Assembly: GCA_003211515.1 (NCBI GenBank)
Contig: QCSN01000010.1
Coordinates: forward strand, 1 to 60,210
Source: Synechococcus sp. AG-670-F04
Lineage (GTDB): Bacteria; Cyanobacteriota; Cyanobacteriia; PCC-6307; Cyanobiaceae
Length of the DNA stretch: 60,210 nucleotides
Reading direction: 5' to 3'
In this document: one piece after another, positions 32,912 to 42,869 of the stretch
How the letters are laid out: every line of letters starts with the position of its first letter
How positions within the stretch are numbered: position 1 is the stretch's first letter
Notes under the pieces: generated by a model
The model's database searches: none
What the model was told of the DNA's origin: nothing
Seen by the model: the letters and a program-made list of their open reading frames with translations, nothing else
Translations under genes and position numbers: made by a program

Positions 32912-33133
32912 ATGGATCTAATCGCGACTCCCAGTGATGTGATAGGCCTTTACCGGCTCAGTTCAACCAGTATTTTTGGAACCCTATGGCTTCAAACGCA
33001 TTTCCCTGAAAGCGAGTGGGACCTTCTGATGGAAAACCAGGCAAGCTTCGGACCCGACTGCCTCAACCTGCTTCTAGACGATGCCCGTTCAGCGGGGCTC
33101 GCCGTTGAGTCCGAGGCCGTAACCCATTCCTGA
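32912..33133 (+). CDS. Small conserved-looking protein, 73 aa
   Basis: MDLIATPSDVIGLYRLSSTS leads into IFGTLWLQTHFPESEWDLLM and an acidic end with CLNLLLDDARSAGLAVESEA. It looks like a compact helical cytosolic protein. The start at the internal ATG removes a Lys/Arg-rich prefix that does not look natural. Function unknown. Confidence 0.6.
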   Translation: MDLIATPSDVIGLYRLSSTSIFGTLWLQTHFPESEWDLLMENQASFGPDCLNLLLDDARSAGLAVESEAVTHS

Positions 33134-33600
33134 GAAATTCAAGCCCGCCAAAGCTGATATTCCTAGCTGAGCGTCTACGGCTTCTTCAGCCCATTGACCA
33201 ACCGTTACAATAACCAAAATCGTACTTCACATTCGAAGATTCAACGATTCGCAAGCACGAATATTGTAAAGAAGAAAGTTGCATTCCACGGTCAACCAGT
33301 TGAGGTGATTAGACATTGCTTAGGGACTTACATCTGACTTTGAAACACGATTCTTGTTTTGATTTAGGTCGTGCCCTTGCTGTAATGTTACTTGAGCTAC
33401 ATGCAGAACTTTGCGAATTCGAATACACAACAGTAAATGTTGAAACACTCATTCCAAACCATTTAGGCCATCTCAATGAGCGACCATCCCTTCAGAAGAA
33501 TCTCTAGCTGATTGATCACAAGTTGCAGCAAGAGTTTCAAGCCAACAGATTAAATTCAGTTACATCAATCGAGTCACACGCCACAAGTGATTCAAGGGGT
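33134..33600. other. Gap with one possible small gene
   Basis: A TTG-started plus-strand frame at 33316-33507 (LRDLHLTLKHDSCFDLGRAL, 63 residues) has GAGGTG ten bases upstream and may be real. Nothing else is seen. Confidence 0.4.
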
Positions 33601-33921
33601 TTAACCCTCGGCATACTTCAGTGCCTTTAACCCCATCACCATGTGCGTGCGCAAACTACCTAGAGCCATTACCTGTTTGGGGGTCCGCGTTCTGCCTACG
33701 GAATCACCCTGGCTCTCCAACCAAAGCAAAAGTTCTCGCGTCTGATCAGCCCACGCAGACAGTGCAGCTCGAAGAAGGTCGTCTTCATCAAGCTTGTCGG
33801 CCCTGGCATGCGCATCATCAGCAGCAGCTTTGAGGAAAGCTTTGAGTTGATGCTGGCTTAGGGCGTCGGGAACAGAGGGATCGAACTCGATACTTAAGAA
33901 AATCTGAAGGGAGTGATCCAA
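33601..33921 (-). CDS. Hypothetical helical protein, 106 aa
   Basis: The protein is rich in Ala, Asp and Leu with helices such as LSQHQLKAFLKAAADDAHAR and DLLRAALSAWADQTRELLLW. There is no membrane segment. It is ten bases downstream of the DCC-family gene on the same strand, so the two probably form an operon. Unknown family. Confidence 0.65.
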   Translation of the reverse strand: MDHSLQIFLSIEFDPSVPDALSQHQLKAFLKAAADDAHARADKLDEDDLLRAALSAWADQTRELLLWLESQGDSVGRTRTPKQVMALGSLRTHMVMGLKALKYAEG

Positions 33922-33930
33922 CCGTAGGCC

Positions 33931-34347
33931 CTAACGGACCTCATTCGCCACTTTTTTTGCTCGCTTTGCATCAAACGCATCAGGATCCTCCGGCAAGCCT
34001 TTGCACACCAGCAAGAGGCGTCGGGCCAGAAGCAGGCCTGGATACAGAAATGCAGCCCGTTCCGGGCGGCCAAACAGGCCAACAAGGACACGGAGGAGTG
34101 CATCGCTCGGCTCCATTCGCCGAGACAGCTCTGCGATGGCGGCACTTCCATGCCAAGCATCGTCTTCATCCAACAAGACGGCGCCGTTAGCAAGGTTCAT
34201 CCCCTTGGCAGCGAGGGTCTGACGCAACGCGTGCTCCTGGCGTCCGTCAAGAATCTGCATGCCGGAGATACCACCCAACAATTCACTGCGCAAAGCGAAT
34301 TGGCTGCAGAAGGGACAGCCACCGTCGTAGACGAGAGTCAATGTCAT
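33931..34347 (-). CDS. DCC-family thiol-disulfide oxidoreductase-like protein
   Basis: The DCC1 (DUF393) signature DGGCPFCSQFALR stands at residues 9-21, followed by the usual layout with LLDEDDAWHGSAAIAELSRR and a hydrophobic FLYPGLLLARRLLLV. The CxxC in a thioredoxin-like fold suggests redox activity; substrates are not established for the family. It starts divergently, overlapping the first seven bases of the plus-strand gene at 34341, so their promoters lie inside each other's coding region. Confidence 0.85.
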   Translation of the reverse strand: MTLTLVYDGGCPFCSQFALRSELLGGISGMQILDGRQEHALRQTLAAKGMNLANGAVLLDEDDAWHGSAAIAELSRRMEPSDALLRVLVGLFGRPERAAFLYPGLLLARRLLLVCKGLPEDPDAFDAKRAKKVANEVR

Positions 34348-34718
34348 TTGCGAATTCTGGCGTGCGGGTCCTTCTAGCTGCTTGGTTGAGTTGGTGTTTG
34401 TTGCTCCTTACGGCGACGCCTGTGATGGCTGATTGGTTGTGCGATGGCGATCGGCTGAGCGTGGAAACGATTCAGGGTGCCGTAGACATTCAGGGATTGA
34501 ACGGGGGCATTCCCAACAGCTCGAATGGAACCAATCCAGGTGATGGAATCCTGCTGCGGTGGCGCGGGTTGACTCTTCAACTGCCACGAACCAATAACGC
34601 TGGAGTACCCAGCTACACCGACGGCCGATGGTGGTGGCGAGCTCAAAACCTGGAACAGCCTGAATTCAAACAACGACGCGGCAGCGTAGTCAACTACAGC
34701 TGTGAATTAATTCCCTAG
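34341..34718 (+). CDS. Small exported protein, 125 aa
   Basis: The signal peptide (VRVLLAAWLSWCLLLLTATP, cleavage after VMA) precedes a mature domain of about 95 residues. That domain has two cysteines (DWLCDGDRLSVE and VNYSCELIP) likely joined as a disulfide, a Gly/Asn-rich middle and WRGLTLQLPRTNNAG. It is probably a small beta-barrel-like periplasmic protein. It ends one base before the stop of the convergent protease gene. Function unknown. Confidence 0.7.
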   Translation: MSFANSGVRVLLAAWLSWCLLLLTATPVMADWLCDGDRLSVETIQGAVDIQGLNGGIPNSSNGTNPGDGILLRWRGLTLQLPRTNNAGVPSYTDGRWWWRAQNLEQPEFKQRRGSVVNYSCELIP

Positions 34719-36899
34719 CTAAATTAATTCAGCAGCAGCTAAATTTGGAACTCCTTTGAATGTCGCCAGAATATAACCATCATTATCGTAAATAAAACTT
34801 TTACCACCTTTTTTATACCATTCCCATGACTTAAGACCGGTAAGATCTAGGCGATCAGTTTTTACATCAAAATCATTAATCATCACATAAGAACGCCTAC
34901 TCACAACAAAAGTATCTTGGCCTGGCCCACCCTTGAGAACATCTGGACGACGACCTGGAAGGCCAGGATCAAGAAGGTCGTCTCCCTTTTTTCCGATGAG
35001 AACATCTCGACCACCACGTCCATAAATCACATCATCTCCCTGCGTTCCCATCAAACGTTCAGAGCGTGCGGACCCAAAGATTGGAGGCTCGGGAACAGCT
35101 TCAAGAAGAAAGCTATTCCTGGCCTTGATACGACCACCATTATCATCTAGCAAGACATAGGAGAACTTCACTTCTCCGGAAAAATTTGGCTTTGCAATAA
35201 ATTTCCAACCTTTCCTAAGTTGACGAAAAGAACCCCGTTTTGAGCTGAGATTTGCGACAGTGAAGGAATCCCCATCAACATCCGTGAATCCTTTAGTGAG
35301 ATCCTCCAGCGAAAATAAATAAGGCTTATTTTGCTCGCCATCAGGGAATGAATGTAGTGAGCCAATTTTCTGAGGCCGATCATTTCTCGGCAAAAGATCA
35401 AAAGCGCTTGTGGCCATCAATTGCCCACCCGATCCATCGATCACGTTGTAATTCAAGTCGACAATTCCATTAAAATCCTTTGGTGTTGTCAAGCTAAAGG
35501 TATTGCCATCCACTTTGATTTTTCCAACGGACGATAAAACTTTTCCAAGGGTGGGGGTCGTATTATCAGGGTCAGTGAATCCCTGCAGAAGCTGCGCAGC
35601 AGAGAATCGGTAAGGTCGATCTTCTCTCCCTGGTGATAGAGCAGCCTGAGTGCCTGAAAGAACTGGCACATCATTGCGTGGAGTTAGACGAAATGAGGTG
35701 GCGGCAGGAAGGACTCCACCTTGGCTGTCAACGATTGAATAGGACAAATTCACGACACCGTTATAGTGAACTCTAGGAGCAACTTTGAAAACACCATTCG
35801 GTTGAACTTCGACCAAGCCTTCCGATGCCGTTAGCTGGCTGACCATCAGCCAATTACCATCTGGATCCGAAAAACCGCGAGTCAACTGGGGGGTCGTGAG
35901 TGTATAAACGACGTCTTCAACACCGGGCGGAAGAAGATCTGCAGCACCCGTTTTCAAAGGAGGGTCATTAACGGGTGCCAGATTAAAAGTATTGCTGGCT
36001 TCTACAGTGCCACCCAATCGATCACTTACTTGATAATTAATCTCAACCAAGCCATTAAAATCTTGAGTAGGGGTAAAGATATAATCTCCAAAAATTTGTT
36101 CATCGTTTGAAAACAATCCATTCGGAGATGTCAGGTTTTTAACAACCAATACATCACCATCGGAATCTCTGAAGCCCGACAGCAGATCATCAACAGCAAT
36201 CGAATACGGAGTATCTTCCAGGCCATCGGGAAGCTCCGCCTTAGGGCCAAAGAGCACAGGGCTGTCATTCACCTCCTCCCCCCAGATTCCTTGCAATGCA
36301 GCAATATCAATAACCTTGTATGCCGTGGGATCCACACCGCTGGCGGGACGCCCATAGGCCATCAACGTGTCGTCGACACTCGTGCTGGTGCGTGTTCCAA
36401 ATACATCACCGTCATCGCCATCAAAGGGATGTTCAAGCCCAAGGGCGTGGCCAAGTTCGTGAAGTGCAGTACTTTTCCAGGAATTTGTACTTTCATCACC
36501 ATAAGAGACATTAATCGTGACGTCGTTGTACTTAAAGTCTACTTTTGTAGGCGATTTAGCGTCACCGAAGTATGACCAGGCTTTACTATTAGCTCCAGCA
36601 GTATTATCACCCAACAAGCTAAAATTATGGTTCATGATCCGTATGTCTGCCGAATCAAGACTTGTGGCTGCTACTAAATTAAGGTTGAGCTTCTGATCCA
36701 AGTTGTAGATCGCAGTCTCAAGAAAATTTGCACCCTCTGCGGAGATTGGCAGAGCGTCCGCTTCGCGGTCACCCGCATACGTCGTAGCCTGACCAGCACG
36801 ATCAAGGTAGTAAGTAAGGGTGTTGTTGTTATCTTCTACATATTTTTTAATCAGCGGCAAAAGATTGTTGTCGGTAATCTCCCTTGTCGTGAGTGGCAT
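34719..36899 (-). CDS. RTX matrixin-like metalloprotease with cadherin-like repeats
   Basis: The 726-residue product has a zinc metalloprotease domain (residues about 1-200) with HELGHALGLEH at 147-157 (HExxHxxGxxH) and a Met-turn in DDTLMAYGRP. Four tandem repeats of about 95 residues follow, each with NDPP..., LPPG-ED, YTLT...L..GFSDPDG and L.V..L (cadherin-like/tandem-95 type). The C-terminal part has RTX nonapeptides (GTQGDDVIYGRGGRDVLIG). No N-terminal signal peptide exists, as expected for type I secretion by a C-terminal signal. Probably a secreted, calcium-dependent protease acting on surface or dissolved protein. Confidence 0.9.
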   Translation of the reverse strand: MPLTTREITDNNLLPLIKKYVEDNNNTLTYYLDRAGQATTYAGDREADALPISAEGANFLETAIYNLDQKLNLNLVAATSLDSADIRIMNHNFSLLGDNTAGANSKAWSYFGDAKSPTKVDFKYNDVTINVSYGDESTNSWKSTALHELGHALGLEHPFDGDDGDVFGTRTSTSVDDTLMAYGRPASGVDPTAYKVIDIAALQGIWGEEVNDSPVLFGPKAELPDGLEDTPYSIAVDDLLSGFRDSDGDVLVVKNLTSPNGLFSNDEQIFGDYIFTPTQDFNGLVEINYQVSDRLGGTVEASNTFNLAPVNDPPLKTGAADLLPPGVEDVVYTLTTPQLTRGFSDPDGNWLMVSQLTASEGLVEVQPNGVFKVAPRVHYNGVVNLSYSIVDSQGGVLPAATSFRLTPRNDVPVLSGTQAALSPGREDRPYRFSAAQLLQGFTDPDNTTPTLGKVLSSVGKIKVDGNTFSLTTPKDFNGIVDLNYNVIDGSGGQLMATSAFDLLPRNDRPQKIGSLHSFPDGEQNKPYLFSLEDLTKGFTDVDGDSFTVANLSSKRGSFRQLRKGWKFIAKPNFSGEVKFSYVLLDDNGGRIKARNSFLLEAVPEPPIFGSARSERLMGTQGDDVIYGRGGRDVLIGKKGDDLLDPGLPGRRPDVLKGGPGQDTFVVSRRSYVMINDFDVKTDRLDLTGLKSWEWYKKGGKSFIYDNDGYILATFKGVPNLAAAELI

Positions 36900-38140
36900 T
36901 AAGCAATGCAGAGTCGCATGACAACGACCTGCTCAAAGAACTTGGTTTCAATCTACGGCCGGCGGACTGAGCTGGTCAGCAATCTCCAGGTTGACCCAGT
37001 TTTTCTCGGTTGTGTCCCTAGACAAATCGGCCTGGGGCAGGGGGGGGGCTTCAAACGGCTCAGCAGCGGCAAAACAGCTCGCTCTGATCCCGATTCGACC
37101 GGGTGGTCGCCAACAGCAGAACACCCCCCTCAAGCGCTTTTACTGTTTTCCACATCCAATGACTCCACCCACCCTGGGAGCCTCAACTCAAGGCTTTCGT
37201 TGGCGGCCAAGAAAAAAATTCTTAGCAGCATTCCCGGAGGAAGCAAGCGAAATCCAAACCTTGTTACCTCGAACTGTCGGTTTGGCTACATCGCAGTCAC
37301 CGTTTGCATTTGCGACGATTCCCTTGGACGTTCAGAAGTCGTGACAAACGGGTGACAACCGCTTAAGTCCTTTTTCCACGGTTCAGCTCGGATCGCCTGC
37401 TCTCAGCTGGCCCAACCATTTCATAGCTGTGGAAAAGCTGTGAAAAACATCAAAAAGCAGCTCAAAAAACCACTGTTTTAAGCGCAGCCATTTCAGGAGC
37501 TGTCCGATCAGGTTGACTCCGCTAGGGATGCTCCGTTTTCAGAATCAACCATGACCCAACCGCCTGCTGACGTGCGGAAGGCATGGTTTGTGCTCAAAAT
37601 CAGAGGTCTCACCACAGACGGAACTCGCACCCCAGGAAACAAAACGAATGGCATTGCGTTGCTCTTCGACAAGCTGCAGGCGTTGTTCAAGGGATGGGGA
37701 GGATGGGGTCCATTAACAGGGCAGTCCTGTATCGCAGCAAAGACCATGCCATGCCTCGGCCCTCCTTGAGGCCGAGACAACCAGCCGAGTCAGTCGCTCA
37801 GTCAAAAAGTCTGAGTCAACGCAGCACATCCAGGGGTAGCTGGATTTTGCGGCCCCTGATCAACACTTCCTAACTGATGCCCAAACAACATTGCTGTTGC
37901 AGAGAAACGGCCTTGATTCACTAGTAACCTGTGAAAAATCAGGCATCAACGCGAGAAATGGGGTCTGCTGTCGAGCTGATAGGCGTGATGAACCCAGAGC
38001 TCAAAATCGGATGAGTGCATGGCCGTGAATCTTTGACCAGTGCCATCCTTCTGAACAGCAATCACAAGAGTAAAAACTCACATCGGCAACAACATTGCCT
38101 TGAGTTCTGTCATAAGTTCAAACTGCTAGGACAGAACCGG
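36900..38140. other. Long gap of about 1.2 kb
   Basis: Frames exist on both strands (for example plus 36991-37344) but none looks natural or has an RBS. A stretch near 37430-37480 is rich in repeated GCTGTGAAAA/CAGCTCAAAA words. Otherwise nothing is seen. Confidence 0.45.
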
Positions 38141-38323
38141 ATGGATTCAGAGCCTCTGATCACACCGATGACTGCTCTTGTGATCGATGACGACGGCCGA
38201 CTGACCTACATGGGACAGGACGGCCAACGGCGGGTCATTGTCGGGAATCCAGATCTGCTGCGTCGGATCAGCGACATCAGAAGAGACGATGAGGACCTGT
38301 TTGAAGGGGGCTGCGGGATCTGA
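38141..38323 (+). CDS. Small acidic protein, 60 aa
   Basis: MDSEPLITPMTALVIDDDGR is followed by a strand-turn-strand RLTYMGQDGQRRVIVGNPDL and an acidic end (RRDDEDLFEGGCGI). It looks like a small beta-hairpin protein. Start chosen at the internal ATG because the preceding codons are not natural. Unknown function. Confidence 0.55.
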   Translation: MDSEPLITPMTALVIDDDGRLTYMGQDGQRRVIVGNPDLLRRISDIRRDDEDLFEGGCGI

Positions 38324-38379
38324 GCAGCCTTGACAGCCATCAATCCAGGAACTAGAACAAGCGTACTAACGAAGAACGG

Positions 38380-38565
38380 ATGGCGCCTTGCTCTCCTTAC
38401 GCCCAGTTTCGTGCCGATGCCTGGATGCGCGAATCGTCCATTCAGCCCAGGGAGCAACTGGCACGCCCTGATGCGGAGCCAAAGAAGCAAAGGGCTCAGG
38501 GCCCCAAAAGGTCGACCACTATCCAAGGCCAACTGTTCCTGTTCCCGATCATTGTTGCCTCCTAA
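38380..38565 (+). CDS. Hypothetical protein, 61 aa, uncertain
   Basis: MAPCSPYAQFRADAWMRESS then a Lys/Gln-rich middle and a C-terminal IQGQLFLFPIIVAS. Another plus-strand frame (38330-38584) overlaps. Composition favours this one slightly; no family known. Confidence 0.35.
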   Translation: MAPCSPYAQFRADAWMRESSIQPREQLARPDAEPKKQRAQGPKRSTTIQGQLFLFPIIVAS

Positions 38566-39132
38566 TACGAACCCAGAGCGCTAAGGCGACTACGCAGTTG
38601 AAAAGGCGTACCACCCGTTGACCTGTCAGCGATTTCACCTTCAACACGGTCTCAGTTGGATGAAAGCGCTCAACAGCCGTGGCCTTTCACCCCTGCTTGA
38701 AATGCCAACTGGTACTCCATTTTCAGAACATCAGATTCAGCACAGTTGGATCGATCTCGAGCGCTACCCCCCAGCAAAAAAAGAAAAGCACCGACAAGAT
38801 CACGAGCGATTCAAAAGTTATTGATCAAAATCAGTTGAGTTCGCTGCCACTTTTCACAGAGATGTGCTGGCTAAGCCTTTGCACAGAGACCCCATCACTC
38901 CTGGTGGCCGAGGACATGAGTTCCCCATAAGTACCTCTCCCCAAAACGAACAAAGCCCGCCTGCATGCTTCCCGAACGCGAAGGAGCACTGGACCAGACT
39001 GCGAAGAAAACGCACCCGACAGGCCCCTCTCCTGAAAGCCTGACGGGCTGCTGAGGAGTTTCATGCCAGTTTTTTGCAGCCTCGTCTCTGAGACGCATAA
39101 TCTGTCAACCTGTACCTTTCACCATCTCATTC
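38566..39132. other. Gap, no supported gene
   Basis: Only shadow-like frames; a GGCCCCTCTCCTGA...TCAGGAG-type hairpin is possible near 39025. Confidence 0.4.
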
Positions 39133-39258
39133 ATGCTGTTGTTCGCTTCTCAGACAGCCCCCGGAGGCGCTGCGGTTGTCCTTCCTGCACTGTTGATTAC
39201 CGGAATCCTGATCGCCGCATCTCAAGCCTTCGTGCCGAAAAGCGATGAAAACGATTAA
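39133..39258 (+). CDS. Tiny single-TM protein, 41 aa
   Basis: MLLFASQTAPGGAAVVLPAL continues with LITGILIAASQAFVPKSDEN: one hydrophobic helix of 20-22 residues with a short acidic cytosolic or luminal tail. This is the shape of small subunits of photosynthetic complexes and other tiny picocyanobacterial membrane proteins. I do not recognise it as any of the named Psb, Psa or Pet subunits. Confidence 0.6.
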   Translation: MLLFASQTAPGGAAVVLPALLITGILIAASQAFVPKSDEND

Positions 39259-39799
39259 GTGAATCCAAATCGGCAAGATTTTCAAACAATATAGAATAGA
39301 TACGATATTTATTGCGTACAAATTTAGCGCGAACCCTAAAGAATCAGGGATCTCAACCATCATTTGCTCAGCAAAGCTTTGGTTGAAATTCCAACAATGA
39401 TGATGGTTGAAACACTTGCATCCATCAACCCTTTATGAGCCAAATCACTACAAGCCCCTACCTGGCAGCCAACGGCTTTAAACAGGAAATACAGTCTGGC
39501 CACAACAAAGATTACCAATCCTTAAACCAAATCCGTCCCCAATTTTTATAAATTGTAGACCTTACCGATACCACGGTCAGCCAGTATTTAAAATTTTATC
39601 CATCAAAAAAGCTGACTCAAAACTAAATCATTGATGTCTAATGATAAAAAGACCCCTTTAGGCGTTAGTAGCATTCAACAAATGAAAGGCAATCCCAGCT
39701 GAACCAGGCGTTGAGACCAGTGCCAGAGGTCGTAGGCCTCCAATCCTGAGGAGAAAATAGGCTGAGGCGAAGAGATCACATTCCCTCGATTTTGACAAA
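39259..39799. other. AT-rich gap
   Basis: No gene or repeat stands out before the palindromic terminator at 39800. Confidence 0.45.
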
Positions 39800-39832
39800 A
39801 ACCACTGATCAGAATAATTCTGGTCAGTGGTT
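39800..39832 (-). terminator. Strong palindromic terminator of the DUF4278 gene
   Basis: A 33-base near-perfect palindrome (AACCACTGA ... TCAGTGGTT, one G-T pair, single central base), with a T-run on the minus strand. Confidence 0.85.
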
Positions 39833-39863
39833 GAGTTGTTTCATCAAATTGCGATCTCAGCAA

Positions 39864-40109
39864 TCAATAAACGCCGTAACGAATACCGCGGTAACGAAGA
39901 TCCCTAGCAGAGCGTGAGACCTGATTGCCGTCCCGTGGTGTGTAGGGAACACCCCTGTAGGTCAACTGGCTGGGCTTGGAAACAGTTGTCTCTGTATGGG
40001 TGGCATCAACATGAGCAACATCGGAGAAGGCCATTGCCATCTTCTTTCTTGCCAGCTCAACTGCCCGACTTTTGGTGGCGCGGGCTTTGATCAATTGGAG
40101 CGTGTTCAT
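39864..40109 (-). CDS. DUF4278 protein, 81 aa
   Basis: An N-terminal helix (LQLIKARATKSRAVELARKK) precedes two DUF4278-type strands: QLTYRGVPYTPRDG and a C-terminal LRYRGIRYGVY. It is the larger relative of the protein at 32138-32302. Multi-copy family of unknown function in this group. A strong terminator follows. Confidence 0.8.
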   Translation of the reverse strand: MNTLQLIKARATKSRAVELARKKMAMAFSDVAHVDATHTETTVSKPSQLTYRGVPYTPRDGNQVSRSARDLRYRGIRYGVY

Positions 40110-40278
40110 GACTCTCCTGGTTCAGTGCCCATACCCCCGTTGCCTGGCATGGGTCTGACTGCAGCTCACATGCTGGAGCTCAACGTCCTGGGAGCATAGA
40201 CCATTTCTGTAGCAACCGCTACTTTTTTGAGAGTGAGGTCGCTTCACTGTCCCATCAGCGTCGAAGCGTGACCCGCCC

Positions 40279-40893
40279 ATGGCCCTTGACGTCCCTGTGT
40301 TTTGCATCTGTGGTGCGTCCGCAGCCGGCAAATCAACCTTTGCAGCAGCCATTTCGGATCAGTTGCAAGAACGGGGATTTCGTTCACTCCTGATCACCTG
40401 TGATGACTACTACAAAAGTGACTGGGTTCCTCATCCTGTTTTCGGCTTCGACACGATTGATGCAATTGACGACAGTCAACTTCGACTCGACCTACAAGGA
40501 GCCGCCAACAAGCGGATCACACAGTTGCGTCATTACGACATGCGTCGGCGCCAGGTCAGCCAACGGTTGATCCCACAAGATTATGACTTGATCCTGCTGG
40601 AAGGCTCTTATGGTCCGCAGCACCTGTTGGGGCATTTCAATTTCGCAGCATTCGTTTATCTAGAAGAATCGATACTGCTTCGCTTGATCCGGCGTTACCA
40701 GCGTGATGTTAGGGAACGTGATCGAACTCCGTTCTATGTGCTTCATCAAATGTTCTGGGAAATGCTCCCAGGCGAACGCACGTTCATCCATCCCCTGCGT
40801 GAACAAGCCGATCTTGTTCTCAGAGTCAGGGATGGTGGTGTGGAATTGCTGTTGAAGCGCATTGAGGATGCGCTGAGGATCATTTGTGGCTAA
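40279..40893 (+). CDS. Uridine-kinase-like P-loop protein, 204 aa
   Basis: The P-loop [15 protein letters not shown] (residues 12-26) and the following [19 protein letters not shown] place it with uridine/phosphoribulokinase-like kinases; the DDYY stretch corresponds to the substrate Asp region. [10 protein letters not shown] gives the Walker B-like strand and [14 protein letters not shown] the lid arginines. A nucleoside or related small molecule is the likely substrate; the exact one cannot be read. It is followed 25 bases later by the ferredoxin gene. Confidence 0.75.
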   Translation: MALDVPVFCICGASAAGKSTFAAAISDQLQERGFRSLLITCDDYYKSDWVPHPVFGFDTIDAIDDSQLRLDLQGAANKRITQLRHYDMRRRQVSQRLIPQDYDLILLEGSYGPQHLLGHFNFAAFVYLEESILLRLIRRYQRDVRERDRTPFYVLHQMFWEMLPGERTFIHPLREQADLVLRVRDGGVELLLKRIEDALRIICG

Positions 40894-40918
40894 GACATGG
40901 GACAAATCATTCCGACCC

Positions 40919-41203
40919 ATGGCCAGCTACAAGATCAGCCTCGAAAGCGGAGCAACATTTGATTGCGCTGACGATGTTTACATTCTTGATGCAGCGGAGG
41001 AAGCCGGCGTTGATCTTCCCTATTCTTGCCGCGCAGGCGCATGCTCTACCTGTGCTGGCAAACTGACCAGTGGCTCAGTGGATCAGACAGACCAGAGCTT
41101 TCTCGATGACGACCAAATGGCCCAGGGCTTTGCATTACTTTGCGTGAGCTACCCAACCGCAGACTGCACAATCAAAGAAAATGCTGAAGATGATCTAGCC
41201 TGA
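40919..41203 (+). CDS. Plant-type [2Fe-2S] ferredoxin, 94 aa
   Basis: [20 protein letters not shown] and the cluster motif [16 protein letters not shown] supply three of the four iron ligands, and [13 protein letters not shown] the fourth. Length is close to PetF (about 97 residues). It carries electrons from photosystem I to FNR, nitrogen or sulfur assimilation, or thioredoxin reduction. The start at MASYK removes an 11-residue extension that is not family-like. Several ferredoxins usually exist, so the specific paralogue is left open. Confidence 0.9.
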   Translation: MASYKISLESGATFDCADDVYILDAAEEAGVDLPYSCRAGACSTCAGKLTSGSVDQTDQSFLDDDQMAQGFALLCVSYPTADCTIKENAEDDLA

Positions 41204-41389
41204 CTCTCATCAAAAGAGGCTAACGAAAAGTACCCACTGAAAATCAGTTGCTTTGCTTAAATCACCATCGTTTAGCAACCTAACCATAAATCAACCGAAT
41301 TAGGTGATCTATTTATTATCGCATATATATCAATTGCAAAAAATATATATTTTTCGCAGCAACAGATCAAGGAATTTTCAACGTTCTAT

Positions 41390-41662
41390 TCAATTACGGT
41401 ATCTCAACCGGCAGTTGTTGCGAGAAGCTTGAAAATTAAATCCTCTCGCCATTTCATTCTGCTGACGCGTCGAAATTCCACTTGCAATGATCTGGCGCTC
41501 CAAAAGATCCAGTACCTTTTCTACCTTTCGTTGCCTCATCCCCGAATCCAGCATCGCACATGCAGTTGCCGCTACGCCCATGCCAAAATCATTACGACTT
41601 GCTTGGACTTCGATTGGCATCAGCACAGACAAAACAGTGACAAGAAGAAAACAGCGGCTCAT
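41390..41662 (-). CDS. Small secreted protein, 90 aa
   Basis: The signal peptide MSRCFLLVTVLSVLMPIEVQ, cleaved near QAS, is followed by a mature part with DFGMGVAATACAMLDSGMRQ, a helical stretch and a C-terminal MARGFNFQASRNNCRLRYRN. The cysteine pair and GFNF motif recall the product of 27717-28070. Start placed at the internal Met before the hydrophobic core. Unknown function. Confidence 0.65.
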   Translation of the reverse strand: MSRCFLLVTVLSVLMPIEVQASRNDFGMGVAATACAMLDSGMRQRKVEKVLDLLERQIIASGISTRQQNEMARGFNFQASRNNCRLRYRN

Positions 41663-42067
41663 TCTCAGAAAAGCAACGTCTTTAGTTTGGCATGAAATCA
41701 GCATTCGTCATTACAATTGATAAAATGTGGAAAATCTAATCAGCTTCAAAATTGTGATCACGTACACCTATCTGAGAACTTCGAGTCGCCTCAAAGCCAG
41801 GAATGCTACGCCCTGATCCTCAATCACATAGCCTAAGATTTTGAACAAGAACAACCCATTATTCATAAAACCAGCCCTCCACTGGAGATTGGAGGAATCT
41901 AATTATCTATGGCAGTGCTCTGGATCAAAAATGGGATCTGCTTCTTAATTTCGAAAGAATTGAAATTAATAACGTTTAATTGGCTATTACATTAATTAAA
42001 TCAATAAATCACATGCTAAATCATTCACAAAGGCGCAGGCTTTAACGAGCCTAAGTGCCAATAAAAT
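41663..42067. other. Gap, AT-rich
   Basis: No supported gene; CCAGCCCTCC...GGAGG near 41872 may form a small hairpin. Confidence 0.45.
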
Positions 42068-42250
42068 CTAAGCGGCTTCCGTTTTGAATTGATCATTAAT
42101 GAAAGAACATGCTGCCGAAATTCCGTATTGCTCTGGAGATTCACTACGCAGAAGCTGTTCAGCTTTTTTCAGGTAGTAGAAATAAGTTTGGCGATCATGG
42201 GCTTGATTAGCCAAATCCATCATTTCACGATAACGCTTCGATACCATCAT
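42068..42250 (-). CDS. Small helical protein, 60 aa
   Basis: MMVSKRYREMMDLANQAHDR continues with QTYFYYLKKAEQLLRSESPE and CSFINDQFKTEAA: two amphipathic helices of TPR-like look. An upstream CAGGAG at good distance on the minus strand supports the start. Unknown function. Confidence 0.6.
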   Translation of the reverse strand: MMVSKRYREMMDLANQAHDRQTYFYYLKKAEQLLRSESPEQYGISAACSFINDQFKTEAA

Positions 42251-42701
42251 TTAAACTCCTGAATTAAATTATTTTTATCAAAAATATAAAAATTCTGCTG
42301 TATACTTCTATACCAGTTTACAAAGATGTAAAGGATTGCTTACCTTTGCAGCTTTAAGCTATTTGTCTTGATTTTACTTGCATCTGTTCATTGAGGCAGA
42401 GGGCACCATGCATCTGATCAAGTATTGGGGGAGGATGACAATCCCCAAGAAAAATTCATCCATCTTTGAGATCATTCACTGAATTATATATTTGGAACAG
42501 CCATCATTGCCACCGGGCAGCAACTTTCTGGCAAGTAATAATTGAGGCATGTCTGGCAAAAATCAATTCAACCACTTTCATCCTGTTACTAAAATCATTG
42601 AAAGTTTGTGTATTTAGCTTTGTACGAAGGTATTCGTTGATTCAGCTCACGCCCCTCTTGATCTCCGAGAGTTGCCTATCAATCTGTAATGGTGAAGGCT
42701 C
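42251..42701. other. Gap; overlapping frame is a likely shadow
   Basis: A long plus-strand frame (42466-42873) covers this gap and the small gene after it, but its composition is poor and the other phase is clearly better from 42702 on. Confidence 0.45.
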
Positions 42702-42869
42702 ATGGGATCACGCATCGCGCATACGCCACTCGGTCACACTATTGATGCCATGGACAATGGCCATTATTGGGTATGCGATCGTGACCATCACTGCCGTGAA
42801 GTTTCGGGTCTATGGGAAGCCGAAGAATATATTAGAGAACGCGAAATTGGCATCCAAGATGAATACTAG
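42702..42869 (+). CDS. Small acidic Cys/His protein, 55 aa
   Basis: MGSRIAHTPLGHTIDAMDNG is followed by HYWVCDRDHHCREVSGLWEA and an acidic helix EEYIREREIGIQDEY. GTGAAGG stands at RBS distance. The two cysteines and four histidines could bind a metal, though the spacing is not a known finger. The protein overlaps a longer, less natural frame and was found by reading the other phase. Confidence 0.6.
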   Translation: MGSRIAHTPLGHTIDAMDNGHYWVCDRDHHCREVSGLWEAEEYIREREIGIQDEY

